Shown: one piece after another, positions 1 to 9,803 of the stretch
Numbering within the stretch: position 1 is the stretch's first letter
Layout of the letters: every line of letters begins with the position of its first letter
Source of the DNA: Thermodesulfobacteriota bacterium
Lineage (GTDB): Bacteria > Desulfobacterota > BSN033 > WVXP01 > G020346125
Direction of reading: 5' to 3'
DNA: 35,162 nucleotides
NCBI GenBank assembly: GCA_030145085.1
Contig: JAQYWG010000008.1
Location: forward strand, 1-35,162
Notes under the pieces: generated by a model
Databases searched by the model: none
Seen by the model: the letters and a program-made list of their open reading frames with translations, nothing else
Told to the model about the DNA's origin: nothing
Translations under genes and position numbers: made by a program

Positions 1-84
1 CCGTCTGATTCCGACTTTTTACGAAATCATCAAGAATGAGGCGTCAATTGAAAACGGCATACGACCAAAGAGAGGAGATGTGCC

Positions 85-936
85 ATGGTACTGGGCTTAT
101 CCATATGGATGGGTATGACGATCATCATAGTCGCATTTTTGTGTGAATACATGGATTCAACGTTAGGCATGGGATACGGAACCACTCTAACCCCTGTACT
201 TTTGCTTCTAGGCTATAGCCCGATGCAGGTTGTGCCCGCTGTACTATTGTCAGAGTTAATCACTGGGCTCATGGCGGGAATTTTTCACCACCGAGCAGGG
301 AATGTAAATTTTAAGCCAAAAACAACAAATTTCTCTTTGATAGTGCACAAGCTGAAAGCTTTGGGATACATTGAAAGTGCTCGAAGAGGACTTCCGTTGC
401 ATTTAAAAGTAGCTTTACTTTTAGCAATGTGCAGTGTTGTTGGCACAGTTGCTGCTGTTCTTATCGCAGTCAAGATTCCTAAATTTTGGTTGAAATTTTA
501 CATTGGTTGTTTAGTCCTCTCAATGGGCATCATAATTATCATTTGTCTGAACAAGGATTTTAAATTTTCCTGGAAGAAGATTACCTCATTGGGCCTCATC
601 GCGTCTTTTAACAAGGGGATGAGCGGGGGAGGGTATGGACCGGTAGTTACCGGAGGGCAGGTCTTATCTGGGGTAGAAGGTAGAAGTGCCGTTGGGATTA
701 CATCGTTAGCTGAGGGACTAACATGTTTGGTTGGGATCATCACCTATTTCCTTATCGCAAAAAATGCCATTGATTGGAAACTGGCTCCTGTTATTATCGC
801 GGGCGCCGTTTTTTCAGTCCCGCTTTCTGCCATAAGCGTAAAAAAGATAAGCTCAAGAAATCTAAAGTTATCAATTGCGGTGGTTACCATCATTTTGGGC
901 CTATTAACTATCATAAAAACGATAAGAGGTGGGTAA
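85..936 (+). CDS. TauE/SafE-family sulfite exporter-like membrane protein
   Basis: 283 aa hydrophobic ORF with the CEYMDSTLGMGYGTTLTP N-terminal motif; RBS-like gagagg upstream; precedes cysC. Confidence 0.8.
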   Translation: MVLGLSIWMGMTIIIVAFLCEYMDSTLGMGYGTTLTPVLLLLGYSPMQVVPAVLLSELITGLMAGIFHHRAGNVNFKPKTTNFSLIVHKLKALGYIESARRGLPLHLKVALLLAMCSVVGTVAAVLIAVKIPKFWLKFYIGCLVLSMGIIIIICLNKDFKFSWKKITSLGLIASFNKGMSGGGYGPVVTGGQVLSGVEGRSAVGITSLAEGLTCLVGIITYFLIAKNAIDWKLAPVIIAGAVFSVPLSAISVKKISSRNLKLSIAVVTIILGLLTIIKTIRGG

Positions 937-1018
937 AACTATCGAGCGGGGCTCTAATCTCAAGAGATCTGGAATACATTGATTAACCGCTATTTCAATG
1001 CCAAGGAGGAGGTAGGGA

Positions 1019-1621
1019 ATGGAAAGAGGGTTTACCATCTGGTTTACGGGATTATCCTGTTCGGGAAAGACGACGGTCTCCCAAGGGGTAGCAGAAGAGC
1101 TTCGGAAAAGGGGACTGAAGGTTGAGGTTCTGGACGGGGACGTAGTGAGGACCAATTTGAGCAAGGGGCTCGGGTTTAGCAAGGAGGACAGGGATATCAA
1201 CATCAAACGGATTGGGTTCGTATGCAAACTGCTCTCGAGGAACGGAGTGGTAGCGGTCGGGGCGGCCATCTCCCCCTATCGGGCCACCCGGGATTACAAC
1301 CGCCGGCAGATTGGAGATTTCGTCGAGGTTTACTGCAATTCCCCCCTGGATGTCTGCATAGAGAGAGATGTAAAGGGGCTCTATAAGAAGGCCTTGGCCG
1401 GGGAGATCACCAATTATACCGGCGTATCGGACCCTTATGAGGAACCCTTAAATCCCGAGGTCGTGCTGGAAACGGACAAGGAGGCAGAGGAGGAGAGTGT
1501 TCGTAAGGTGATAAGAAAGCTCGAAGAGCTCCGCTACATCCAGCCGGCCGCAGCCACGCAGTATAGTGAAGAAGAAGAAGAAAAGGTTAAGAAACGGTTG
1601 ACTGATTTGGGTTATCTATAG
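1019..1621 (+). CDS. cysC: adenylylsulfate (APS) kinase
   Basis: Walker [51 protein letters not shown] motifs; aaggaggagg RBS upstream. Confidence 0.93.
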   Translation: MERGFTIWFTGLSCSGKTTVSQGVAEELRKRGLKVEVLDGDVVRTNLSKGLGFSKEDRDINIKRIGFVCKLLSRNGVVAVGAAISPYRATRDYNRRQIGDFVEVYCNSPLDVCIERDVKGLYKKALAGEITNYTGVSDPYEEPLNPEVVLETDKEAEEESVRKVIRKLEELRYIQPAAATQYSEEEEEKVKKRLTDLGYL

Positions 1622-1636
1622 CTATGCGGGTACGGT

Positions 1637-2989
1637 ATGGGACTATTCGATCGATTGCGCTTTAAGGGCAGAAAGGTGTTGGTCATCGGCCTGGATGGGG
1701 TACCATTCAGCCTGCTCAAGGGGCTCTCGGCTGAGGGGGAATTGCCCAATTGGGCAAAGCTGGTGGAATCGGGTTCATTTAAGCGGATGAATTCAATCCA
1801 TCCCTGTGTTTCCTCGGTGGCATGGGCCACATATATGACGGGAAAAAATCCGGGAAAACACAATATTTACGGCTTCGTGGATCGGCACCTCGGGTCCATG
1901 GACGTCTTCATCCCCTCGGCGCGCGATATGGCGGGACAGACCCTTTGGGAGATATTGAGCCAGGCGGGGAAAAAGGTTGTGGTGATCAATGTGCCCCTCA
2001 CATTTCCCCCGAGAGAGGTAAACGGGATCTTGATCAGTGGGTTCCTCTGTCCAAGTATCGATAAGATCGCCCACCCCAGGGAGTTGGCTGGCGTCCTGAA
2101 GGAGATGGGGTATCGGATCGATGTAGACGCCTGGCAAGCAAGGAAGTCCTTGGATAGATTTTTGGAAGACCTCCATATGACCCTCGACAAGCGGATAGAG
2201 GCCATGTTTCACTTTCTGGAAAGGGAGGAGTGGGATTTCTTCCAGCTTCACATCATGGAGACGGATCGGATTAACCATTTCCTGTGGGGGCTTTGGGAAG
2301 GGGGAGACCCTCAATACGGGCCCGAGTTCGTCAAGTATTATCAGAAGATCGATGCCATCTTAGGGCGGATCAGCGCTGGGCTGGACGGGGACACCCGCCT
2401 TATCATCCTCTCAGACCATGGATTCTGCGGCATGAAGAAGGAGGTCTTCCTCAATCATTGGCTCCAGAAGGAAGGTTGGTTAAAGTTCCGAGAGAAGGCC
2501 CCTAAATCGGTCAAGGACATCCATCAGGAGAGCAAGGCTTACAGCCTCATCCCCGGGAGGATTTACGTCAACTTAGCGGGGAGGGAATCCAGCGGGAGTG
2601 TTCGTTTCCCCGATGAGTATGAGCGGGTAAGGGAGGAGTTGAAGGAGGCACTGCTGGGCATGAGTGATCCGGACTCCGGGGAGAGGATCATAGAAAAGGT
2701 CTTCAAAAGGGAGGACTTATACCATGGCCCCCACTACAACGAAGGGCCGGATTTAGTGGCTATTCCCCACAATGGCTATGATCTGAAGGGAAATTTAGAC
2801 AAGAAAGAACTCACCTATAAGGGACCACTGGTGGGAATGCACACCTATAACGATGCCTTCCTCTACATTAAAGATATGGAAGTTGGAACGGGGAACAACC
2901 AGTTTGGGGTGATGGATGTGATGCCGACCATTTTGAAACTCATGGGGATAAATTCCCCCATAGATCTCGATGGCCAAACGCTCCTGTAA
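1637..2989 (+). CDS. alkaline phosphatase superfamily (type I phosphodiesterase/nucleotide pyrophosphatase-like) protein
   Basis: VIGLDGVPFSLL, SSVAWATYMTGKNPGKHNIYGF and SDHGFCGM metal-site motifs. Confidence 0.85.
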   Translation: MGLFDRLRFKGRKVLVIGLDGVPFSLLKGLSAEGELPNWAKLVESGSFKRMNSIHPCVSSVAWATYMTGKNPGKHNIYGFVDRHLGSMDVFIPSARDMAGQTLWEILSQAGKKVVVINVPLTFPPREVNGILISGFLCPSIDKIAHPRELAGVLKEMGYRIDVDAWQARKSLDRFLEDLHMTLDKRIEAMFHFLEREEWDFFQLHIMETDRINHFLWGLWEGGDPQYGPEFVKYYQKIDAILGRISAGLDGDTRLIILSDHGFCGMKKEVFLNHWLQKEGWLKFREKAPKSVKDIHQESKAYSLIPGRIYVNLAGRESSGSVRFPDEYERVREELKEALLGMSDPDSGERIIEKVFKREDLYHGPHYNEGPDLVAIPHNGYDLKGNLDKKELTYKGPLVGMHTYNDAFLYIKDMEVGTGNNQFGVMDVMPTILKLMGINSPIDLDGQTLL

Positions 2990-2997
2990 GTGCTTCG

Positions 2998-3125
2998 GTC
3001 ATGCGGTGTTGCGGTGCTGCAGTCGAGTAGGTTGGAGGTTTGAGGGTAGAGGCTGAAGAGTGCAGCACGATAGCACCCACCTCTCGTCAGATTTATCCTC
3101 CAACCTCCTACCTCTAGCCTCTAAC
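2998..3125. repeat. degenerate word-repeat region (GTGCTGCGG-type plus GAGGTTxGAGG-type), with inverted copies
   Basis: gcggtgttgcggtgctgcagtc, ggttggaggtttgagggtagaggctgaag and the opposite-strand copies tgcagcacgatagcacc, cctccaacctcctacctctagcctctaac. Confidence 0.7.
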
Positions 3126-3221
3126 TTTCCGTGCTCCCTTTCCCCTTGCATTATGAGTCCAGTTGTTATATGAACCTGTTCAAGGGGGTTCTTAGCCACA
3201 CAAAGTACCAGGGGGCAAGGG

Positions 3222-5696
3222 ATGGCCGAATGGGGCCATATCGTCCGGGCGATAACGAAACCGCTTAGTTTCGCTTCGAAGAACGGATTTGCCAACCTCC
3301 CGCAGGTGAAGGGGCTGGAGAAGCTGATCGCGGGCCTCGGTCATCGAGCCCTTTCGATGGATCTGGCTCCTTTCCAGAAGCGGCTGATCCGTGAGTTGCT
3401 GGAAGTCTTTTCCGGTTTCGAAGGCTCGCCGATTGAGGAGAAGAAGGAACGCATCGCTCGATCGATGAGGATCATGATGGAAATAGAAAAGGTTGAGGTT
3501 AAGGCTGAGGGGAGAAGGGAGAATGAAGAATTAAGAATTAAGAGTGAAGAGGGAAGAAGGGAGGGAGAGGAGAAGGAGAAGGTTAGGGGTAAGGCCGGGG
3601 TCCTCTCCCAACCGATACAATTCGTCAAAGGCGTGGGCCCGAGGATCGCAAAGAAGTTGGAGAAAAAGGGGATAACGACCATTGAGGATGCTCTCTATTT
3701 CTTGCCCCGGAGGTATGAAGACCGAAGGGTCATCAAGAAGATCTCGCAGATTCAGGTGGGGAAGGTGGAGACGGTACTGGCCCAAGTGCTGTTGGCGGGA
3801 ACCGTTTTCTATAAGGGCAATAGGAAGAGGGTCTTCGAGGTCATTGTAGGAGATGAGACGGGGACCCTCACCCTGAAATGGTTTCACGGCAGCGAGGAAT
3901 ATCTCAAAAGCCGGTTCAAAAAGGGGCGGCGTGTCGTCATATCTGGCGAGGTGAGGCTTTTTAAATCTCAGAAGGAAATGCATCACCCGGACATGGAGAT
4001 AGCCGATCATATCGAGGATGACCCACTCCATTTCAAGAGGATCGTACCCATTTACTCCGAGCCAGAAGGGCTTTATCAGAAGACAATCCGAAAAATCATG
4101 AAGGGAATCATTGAACACTATGCCCATGAGCTCACCAGTGCCATCCCGGAGGATATTACCCGGCGCCAGGGGTTGATGGATTTCGGGGAGGCTATCAGAC
4201 AAGTTCATTTCCCCTCGGAGGATGTCTCCTTGGAGAAATTTAACCTCAACCTATCCGATGCTCACAGGCGGATCGTCTTCGACGAATTTTTCTTCCTGCA
4301 ATTAGGACTAGCCCTGAGGAAAAGCGCGGGCAAGGCGGAGCAGGGGATCCCCTTCCAAATCCTCCACGGGTATACCCAGAGGCTTCTCCAATCCCTGGAT
4401 TTTCGGTTGACTCCTGCCCAGGAGCGAGTTCTCTCGGAAATCGAAGAGGATATGAGGCAACCCCACCCCACGAATCGTCTCATTCAGGGGGATGTGGGGA
4501 GCGGAAAGACCATTGTGGCCCTTATGGCCGCCCTTATCGCCGTGGAGAATGGCTTTCAAGCAGCTTTCATGGCCCCTACCGAGATTCTGGTCGAACAGCA
4601 TTTCCTGAACATCCGTCGGCTGGTCAGGCCATTGGGAGTTCGGCCGGTTCTGCTGACCAGCAACGTCAAAGGTTCGGAAAGAGAGGAGATTCAGCAGTCC
4701 ATCTCCTCTGGCGAGGGGCAAATTATTATCGGGACACACGCCCTGATTCAGGAACATCTCCATTTTCATAGGCTTGGCTTGGTGGTCATCGACGAGCAAC
4801 ATAAATTCGGCGTCATCCAGAGGGCCAAGTTGAGAATGAAGGGGATAAACCCGGATGTCCTAGTGATGACCGCTACCCCTATTCCTCGAACCTTGACCCT
4901 CACCCTGTATGGGGATTTGGCCATCTCCATTATCGACGAATTTCCCCCGGGTAGGGTTCCCGTGGAAACGAGGCTCTATTACGAAAGGTCAAGGCCTAAG
5001 GTATACGAGCTCGTGAAGGAGGAGATCAGGAGGGGACGGCAGGCCTTCTTGGTGTATCCCCTGGTTGAAGAGTCCGATAAGGTGGACCTCCTGGACGCCA
5101 CCCGAATGGCCGATCATCTCCAAAAGGATATCTTCCCCGAATTCAGGGTGGGCTTAATCCATGGTCGGATGAAGGGGGAGGAAAAGGAGGAGTTGATGGT
5201 GAAATTCAGGGATGGTCAGATCGATGTCTTGGTGGCTACCACGGTGATCGAGGTGGGCATTGATATCCCTAATGCCTCGGTGATTTTGGTGGAGCATGCC
5301 GAACGATTTGGGCTTCCCCAGCTTCATCAGCTCAGGGGGAGAATCGGTAGGGGGAGATATCCATCCAAGTGTCTGCTGCTGGCCCAGTATCGGAGATCCG
5401 AAGAAGCCAGGCGGAGGTTGAGGGTGATGGAGGAAACAAGCGATGGATTTCGAATTGCCGAGGAGGATTTGTCCATACGGGGCCCAGGAGATTTTCTGGG
5501 CACAAGGCAATCGGGCCTCCCGGATTTTCGTGTGGCCAATATCATGCGGGATGGGAAAATCCTTAACCAGGCTCACCAGGAGGCCTTCTCGCTGGTGGAG
5601 ACGGATCCGGATCTCTCCCAGCCAGGCCACCGCCCTTTGACGAGAGTCCTCAGGGAGAGGTGGAAGGATCGACTTGAATTGGCTAGGGTGGGGTAG
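3222..5696 (+). CDS. recG: ATP-dependent DNA helicase RecG (with N-terminal extension and charged linker)
   Basis: QGDVGSGKTIVAL, MTATPIPRTLTLTLYGDL, VATTVIEVGIDIPNAS, QLRGRIGRG; wedge domain QPIQFVKGVGPRIAKKL. Confidence 0.95.
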   Translation: MAEWGHIVRAITKPLSFASKNGFANLPQVKGLEKLIAGLGHRALSMDLAPFQKRLIRELLEVFSGFEGSPIEEKKERIARSMRIMMEIEKVEVKAEGRRENEELRIKSEEGRREGEEKEKVRGKAGVLSQPIQFVKGVGPRIAKKLEKKGITTIEDALYFLPRRYEDRRVIKKISQIQVGKVETVLAQVLLAGTVFYKGNRKRVFEVIVGDETGTLTLKWFHGSEEYLKSRFKKGRRVVISGEVRLFKSQKEMHHPDMEIADHIEDDPLHFKRIVPIYSEPEGLYQKTIRKIMKGIIEHYAHELTSAIPEDITRRQGLMDFGEAIRQVHFPSEDVSLEKFNLNLSDAHRRIVFDEFFFLQLGLALRKSAGKAEQGIPFQILHGYTQRLLQSLDFRLTPAQERVLSEIEEDMRQPHPTNRLIQGDVGSGKTIVALMAALIAVENGFQAAFMAPTEILVEQHFLNIRRLVRPLGVRPVLLTSNVKGSEREEIQQSISSGEGQIIIGTHALIQEHLHFHRLGLVVIDEQHKFGVIQRAKLRMKGINPDVLVMTATPIPRTLTLTLYGDLAISIIDEFPPGRVPVETRLYYERSRPKVYELVKEEIRRGRQAFLVYPLVEESDKVDLLDATRMADHLQKDIFPEFRVGLIHGRMKGEEKEELMVKFRDGQIDVLVATTVIEVGIDIPNASVILVEHAERFGLPQLHQLRGRIGRGRYPSKCLLLAQYRRSEEARRRLRVMEETSDGFRIAEEDLSIRGPGDFLGTRQSGLPDFRVANIMRDGKILNQAHQEAFSLVETDPDLSQPGHRPLTRVLRERWKDRLELARVG
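3488..3595. repeat. word-repeat tract inside recG coding sequence
   Basis: aaaaggttgaggttaaggctgagg and gaatgaagaattaagaattaagagtgaa, same words as intergenic arrays; encodes KVEVKAEGRRENEELRIKSEEGRREGEEKEKVRGKAG. Confidence 0.7.
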
Positions 5697-5705
5697 GAGG
5701 GTGAT

Positions 5706-7016
5706 ATGAAGGTGATTCATGTGGGGCTGATTGGATGGGGTACCGTGGGTTCCGGGGTTGTCAGGATCCTCCGGGAAAATGGGCCGCTGATCGAGAAGCG
5801 AGTGGGGTCGAAGATCGTCCTCAAGCGAATTGCGGACATTGACCTGGAGACCGAGAGATCGGTAAAGGTGAACCGGGAGGTGTTGACAAACCGCGCTGAA
5901 GAGGTGATCGGGGACCCGGAGATCGACATCGTTTTGGAGCTCATCGGGGGGATGGAACCCGCCAGATCCTATATTATCGAAGCCCTCAAGGGGGGAAAAC
6001 ACGTGGTAACGGCCAATAAGGCGCTGCTGGCTACCCATTTGGATGAATTGTGTCGTGTTGCCCACCGGTGTAACGTCGATCTAAATTTTGAAGCCGCGGT
6101 GGGAGGGGGAATTCCCATCATCCGCGCCCTCAAGGAGGGATTCGTTGCCGAGCGCATTGAGGCCATCTTCGGCATCCTCAATGGGACCTCCAACTACATC
6201 TTGAGCACGATGAGCAACGAGGGTGGTGAGTTTGCCGCGGTTCTCCGCCAGGCCCAGGCCAAAGGATATGCCGAGAAGGACCCCAGTTTCGATATCGAGG
6301 GGATCGATGCAGCCCACAAACTGGCAATCCTCATTAAGCTGGCCTTTGGGGCCAAGATCCCCTTCGAGGATATTTTCATTGAGGGGATTTCCGATATCAC
6401 TCCCCTGGATATACAATTCGCCCAGGAGTTTGGGTATACGATAAAGCTGTTGGCCATCGCCAAGGCCGATGGGGAGACGATCGAGGCCCGCGTTCATTCC
6501 ACCATGCTGCCTTCCAATCATCTCCTTTCCACCGTCAGTGGGGTCTTCAACGCCATCTTTCTCAGGGGAAATGCCGTAGGGGAGACCTTGTTCTATGGTC
6601 AGGGAGCGGGCATGATGGCCACGGCAAGCGCGGTGACAAGTGACCTGATCGAACTCAGCCGAAATATCCTCAAGGGTACTGTAGGAAGGGTGCCCACCCT
6701 CTCCCTTCAACAGACACACATCAAGGAGATGAAGGTCAAGGATATCGAGGATATCGTCAGGCCTTACTACATGAGGTTTTCGGCGTTAGACCGACCCGGA
6801 GTTTTGTCCAAGATCTCCGGGGTGTTGGGGAAAAATGATATCAGCATTGCGTCGGTTATCCAGAAGGGGAGACAGGCCTCCGGAGCAGTTCCCGTGGTGA
6901 TGATGACCCATGAGGCGCGGGAGCGGAATATCCGCAGGGCCTTGAAGGAAATCGATAAGATGGATGTGATCTTGGACAAGACCATGCTCATTCGGGTGGA
7001 AGACGAGCTGAGTTGA
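5706..7016 (+). CDS. hom: homoserine dehydrogenase (ACT-domain C-terminus)
   Basis: GLIGWGTVGSGVV, ANKALLATH, GILNGTSNYILSTM motifs. Confidence 0.95.
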   Translation: MKVIHVGLIGWGTVGSGVVRILRENGPLIEKRVGSKIVLKRIADIDLETERSVKVNREVLTNRAEEVIGDPEIDIVLELIGGMEPARSYIIEALKGGKHVVTANKALLATHLDELCRVAHRCNVDLNFEAAVGGGIPIIRALKEGFVAERIEAIFGILNGTSNYILSTMSNEGGEFAAVLRQAQAKGYAEKDPSFDIEGIDAAHKLAILIKLAFGAKIPFEDIFIEGISDITPLDIQFAQEFGYTIKLLAIAKADGETIEARVHSTMLPSNHLLSTVSGVFNAIFLRGNAVGETLFYGQGAGMMATASAVTSDLIELSRNILKGTVGRVPTLSLQQTHIKEMKVKDIEDIVRPYYMRFSALDRPGVLSKISGVLGKNDISIASVIQKGRQASGAVPVVMMTHEARERNIRRALKEIDKMDVILDKTMLIRVEDELS

Positions 7017-7040
7017 ACCATTTCACGGGGGGATTGGAAA

Positions 7041-8114
7041 ATGAAGGAACACCGCGGTGAGAGATGGAGAGGGGTAATTCGAAAATACCGGGATTTTCTT
7101 CCCGTGGGGGAAGAACGGTGCATCGTTACCCTTAATGAGGGGTGGACCCCTTTGATCCGGGCAAAAAGAATACAAGAGGCCCTCCCCCGCGATATCAACG
7201 TTTACTTGAAATATGAAGGGTTGAATCCGACGGGATCCTTCAAGGATAGGGGGATGACGGTAGCCGTAAGCAAAGCCGTTGAGGAGGGATCCAAGGCGGT
7301 CGTCTGTGCATCAACGGGGAATACCTCTGCCTCGGCGGCCGCGTATGCCGCCAGGGCGGGCATGAAAGCTTATGTCATTATTCCAAAAGGGAAGATCGCC
7401 CTCGGCAAGCTTTCCCAGGCGATGGTCCATGGGGCCGAGGTGATCCAAATTCAGGGAAACTTTGACGAGGCCTTGAGCATCGTCAGGGAAATTTCGGAGG
7501 ACTACCCCATCACCCTGGTGAATTCTCTCAATCCCTATCGAATTGAGGGCCAGAAGACTGCGGCCTTCGAGATATGTGAACAATTGGGGGAGGCTCCCAC
7601 CCACCATTTTTTGCCCGTTGGTAATGCAGGCAATATAACCGCCTATTGGAAGGGATATGAGGAATACCGGAGCAAGGGGAGGATTGGATTACTGCCCAAG
7701 ATGATGGGCTTTCAGGCGGAGGGGGCTGCCCCTATCGTCAGGGGACACATCATCGCCAAACCTGAGACCGTCGCCACGGCCATTAGAATCGGAAATCCAG
7801 CTAGCTGGGAGCAGGCCGAGAGGGCTCGTGACGCATCGGGCGGCGTCATAGACATGGTAAGCGATGAGGAAATCCTGGAGGCGTATCGCTATCTGGCCCG
7901 GCTTGAAGGGGTATTCGGAGAGCCGGCATCAGCGGCCTCGGTGGCGGGCTTGATTAAGATGACCGGAAGGGGGGTTGTCAAGGCCGGGGATACGGTGGTA
8001 TGCACCATCACGGGTCACGGGCTCAAGGATCCCGACAATGCCATCGGGATTTCGCCGAAGCCCGTCTGCGTTCCCGCTCGGTTAGACGCGGTAGTGGGGG
8101 TGATGGGGTTCTGA
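7041..8114 (+). CDS. thrC: threonine synthase
   Basis: [26 protein letters not shown]-lysine motif, [18 protein letters not shown]. Confidence 0.93.
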   Translation: MKEHRGERWRGVIRKYRDFLPVGEERCIVTLNEGWTPLIRAKRIQEALPRDINVYLKYEGLNPTGSFKDRGMTVAVSKAVEEGSKAVVCASTGNTSASAAAYAARAGMKAYVIIPKGKIALGKLSQAMVHGAEVIQIQGNFDEALSIVREISEDYPITLVNSLNPYRIEGQKTAAFEICEQLGEAPTHHFLPVGNAGNITAYWKGYEEYRSKGRIGLLPKMMGFQAEGAAPIVRGHIIAKPETVATAIRIGNPASWEQAERARDASGGVIDMVSDEEILEAYRYLARLEGVFGEPASAASVAGLIKMTGRGVVKAGDTVVCTITGHGLKDPDNAIGISPKPVCVPARLDAVVGVMGF

Positions 8115-8357
8115 AATCAATGCCAAAGGCCAAATGTCAAAGTTCAAATGTCAAATGGCTGATGAGGAATAACAAAGGAACACCAGCACTGTTCACGAAC
8201 ACGTGAATCAACGCCAAATGACAAATATATGATAACGAATACCGAGTAACGAATCACGGACACGGACACGCTCCACGAACACGGAACACACGGACACGGA
8301 CAACGCGTCACGGGCTCGGAATATCACGGATACGGAACACGCTTCACGGACACGCGC
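8115..8357. repeat. low-complexity word-repeat array (CAAATGTCAAAGTT-type then CACGGACACGGA-type)
   Basis: aatgccaaaggccaaatgtcaaagttcaaatgtcaaatgg; cacggacacggacacgctccacgaacacggaacacacggacacgga...cacggatacggaacacgcttcacggacacg. Confidence 0.85.
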
Positions 8358-8359
8358 GA

Positions 8360-9490
8360 ATGCGGACCGTCTTCATCTACACCGATAGATACGCCGACTA
8401 CGATTATGGTCTCGCCCACCCACTGAAGATCGTTCGGCTCAAATTAACCTACGAACTCATCAGGGCATACGGTCTTCTCTCCCTTCCGTCGATGAGACTG
8501 GTTGAGACACGGGAGGCGACGGAGGAGGAACTCTCCCTTTTCCACAGTCCGGACTATTTGGATGTCTTGAAACGCGGCAGCCAGGGTTCCCCCGCAGGGG
8601 ACGCGTTCATGTACGGGCTGGGACCCGGCGATAATCCCATATTTAGGGGCCTTTGGGAATGGTCCCTCTTGGCTACCGGGGCTAGTATTCAAAGCGCCCA
8701 GCTGGCAGGGGAAAAGGAGGCCGATATTGCCTTTAACATCGCCGGCGGGCTTCATCATGCCTTTAAGGGTCGTGCTTCGGGTTTTTGTTATGTGAATGAT
8801 CCCGTTATTGTCATCCTCTGGCTCTTGAGTCGAGGCAAACGCGTCGCCTATATCGATATCGACGCCCATCATGGGGATGGTGTTCAACGGGCCTTCTACG
8901 AAACCAACCGGGTGATGACCATCTCGCTGCACGAAAGCGGAAATTTTCTCTTTCCCGGTTCGGGATTTGAAGGTGAGATGGGGGAAGGGGAGGGGAAGGG
9001 ATTTTCGATCAACGTTCCCCTTCACCCCTTCACCGATGACGAGATATACCTTTGGGCCTTTGAAGAGGTTGTGCCCCCGCTGATCAGGGGATTTAAGCCA
9101 GAAGTGATGGTGACGCAACTGGGGGTCGATACCTTTTACAGCGATCCCCTCGCACATCTCTGTCTAACCACAAACGGATTTACCAAGGTGATCGAGAAGC
9201 TAAAGGGCCTCTCAATCCCCTGGGTTGCCCTGGGAGGAGGTGGATATGAAGTTACGAATGTGGCGAGAGCCTGGACCCTGGCCTGGGCAATCATGAACGA
9301 GGTTGACCTGAATGACGACCTTCCCCAAAGCTTCAAGGGGATGGGCCGGCGGCTGGGGTTTCGGGGAAATACGTTGAGGGATTCCCCCTTATCTATCCCG
9401 GAAGGGAAGCTGCAAGAGGCCAGGATGGAGGCAGAGAGAGTGGTGAATTACATCAAGAAATCCCTTTTCTCCGAAATCTGTTCTCTATAA
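8360..9490 (+). CDS. histone deacetylase-like / AcuC-family amidohydrolase
   Basis: HPLKIVRL, GGLHHAFKGRASGFCYVNDPV, IDIDAHHGDGVQ, LGGGGY motifs. Confidence 0.9.
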   Translation: MRTVFIYTDRYADYDYGLAHPLKIVRLKLTYELIRAYGLLSLPSMRLVETREATEEELSLFHSPDYLDVLKRGSQGSPAGDAFMYGLGPGDNPIFRGLWEWSLLATGASIQSAQLAGEKEADIAFNIAGGLHHAFKGRASGFCYVNDPVIVILWLLSRGKRVAYIDIDAHHGDGVQRAFYETNRVMTISLHESGNFLFPGSGFEGEMGEGEGKGFSINVPLHPFTDDEIYLWAFEEVVPPLIRGFKPEVMVTQLGVDTFYSDPLAHLCLTTNGFTKVIEKLKGLSIPWVALGGGGYEVTNVARAWTLAWAIMNEVDLNDDLPQSFKGMGRRLGFRGNTLRDSPLSIPEGKLQEARMEAERVVNYIKKSLFSEICSL

Positions 9491-9597
9491 TGCCAAATGA
9501 CGAATATCCCTTACCCTTAGCCTCAACAACTGCAACACCCCAGCACTTTTGTTTGACTGCAGCACAGCAGCACCGCATAACCGTAGCACTGAAAAAC
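9491..9597. repeat. word-repeat region (CCAAATGACGAAT, CTTACCCTTAGCCTCAAC, CAGCACAGCAGCACCGC types)
   Basis: tgccaaatgacgaatatcccttacccttagcctcaacaactgcaacaccccagcac...actgcagcacagcagcaccgcataaccgtagcac; opposite orientation to other copies. Confidence 0.75.
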
Positions 9598-9707
9598 TAG
9601 GAGAAAGGAGTAGCGAAGAGCGGCTTTTTCAGAAATCTCTCCCCAGGGTCTTCACAAAGGTCTCCCCACAGGATATCGAGGGGTAAAAGCTATTACTGTG
9701 GTGAGAG

Positions 9708-9725
9708 TTGGCACATCTTTTGCTT
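9708..9725 (+). promoter_or_regulatory. predicted sigma-54 (-24/-12) promoter
   Basis: TTGGCACA-tctt-TTGCTT: GG (9710-9711) and GC (9722-9723) separated by 10 nt, close to the TGGCACG-N4-TTGC consensus. Confidence 0.7.
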
Positions 9726-9743
9726 AATCTCTCGCCTTTTCGT

Positions 9744-9771
9744 TTGACTTTCAGCCATCTTCTGTTATAAG
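9744..9771 (+). promoter_or_regulatory. predicted sigma-70 promoter with extended -10
   Basis: TTGACT-N16-TATAAG with TGt immediately before the -10; about 30 nt before the ATG at 9804. Confidence 0.6.
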
Positions 9772-9803
9772 TTTAAGAATGGTACTGCCTTCGAGGGTGA
9801 TCG

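Noticed and set aside
2-118. Partial ORF RLIPTFYEIIKNEASIENGIRPKRGDVPWYWAYPYGWV* at the left edge
   Set aside because: Could be the end of an upstream CDS but no family could be recognised and it overlaps the TauE start by about 34 nt.
8255-8357. Possible CRISPR array in the CACGGACACGG tract
   Set aside because: Units are 6-12 nt, irregular and without constant-length unique spacers; no cas genes seen.
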